Assembly (NCBI GenBank): GCA_964564305.1
Contig: CAZMAM010000002.1
Location: 14,042 to 78,041, forward strand
Source of the DNA: RGIG1959 sp964564305
GTDB lineage: Bacteria > Bacillota > Clostridia > Oscillospirales > Acutalibacteraceae
DNA length: 64,000 nucleotides
Reading direction: 5' to 3'
This document shows, piece by piece, positions 63,975-64,000 of this stretch. The position numbers and the translations under genes were made by a program. The notes under the pieces are model-generated. The model had not been told where the DNA came from. It saw only the letters and a list, made by a program, of their open reading frames with translations, and did no database searches. How positions within the stretch are numbered: position 1 is the first letter of the stretch; every line of letters begins with the position of its first letter.

Positions 63975-64000
63975 CTACTCGAACACTGACGATTGAATCA

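Overview
The window reads as a chromosomal segment of a Gram-positive, Clostridia-type anaerobe, most likely a gut Oscillospiraceae/Ruminococcaceae relative. The reasons are the Firmicutes gene order gdpP-rplI-dnaB and tilS-hpt-ftsH, a CIRCE-controlled groESL, RNase J, SpaA/fibro-slime and BspA-type LRR surface proteins, cohesin- and dockerin-like pieces, and a maltodextrin ABC locus. This placement is inference from gene content. No 16S or other marker was searched.

Layout. (1) 1-3763: a leftward unit of valS, a PHP-domain gene and tRNA-Leu(UAG). (2) 3992-12565: rightward purine and cofactor genes (purA, guaA, folE), a membrane glycosyltransferase, tsaE-tsaB, and the nickel-pincer genes larB-larC. 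(3) 12622-22193: rightward housekeeping genes rnj, gdpP, rplI, dnaB, tilS, hpt and ftsH, closed by two tandem terminators. (4) 22508-29259: a 2179-residue surface protein behind a promoter whose spacer holds nine consecutive G. (5) 29389-32451: a leftward two-gene unit (calcium-loop protein plus DUF1269-like protein), a leftward citrate synthase with an operator-like inverted repeat, and a rightward probable non-coding RNA. (6) 32552-40043: leftward metG-tatD-cls and an LRR-CAP surface protein with a half dockerin. (7) 40206-46659: ilvE, RNase P RNA, nifS-nifU, rnhA and groESL-CIRCE. (8) 46862-48269: a scar region next to tRNA-Ser(CGA), with a hipA remnant, a broken tyrosine recombinase and two copies of one MITE family. 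(9) 48293-64000: ade, then a sugar locus: oxidoreductase, AraC regulator, maltodextrin-type ABC genes, a GH13 lipoprotein, a GH2 enzyme and type I pullulanase.

How the genes work together. The sugar locus forms one logical pathway: external alpha-glucan cleavage by the anchored GH13 enzyme, uptake by the ABC system, and cytoplasmic debranching by pullulanase, probably controlled by the adjacent AraC protein. The surface proteins at 22.6 kb and 32.5 kb may belong to one adhesion system, since one carries a cohesin-like module and the other a partial dockerin. Many promoters are near-perfect sigma-A type with 17-bp spacers, which makes most transcription units here easy to delimit.

Coordinates, starts and motifs were read by eye. 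No database search or folding program was run.
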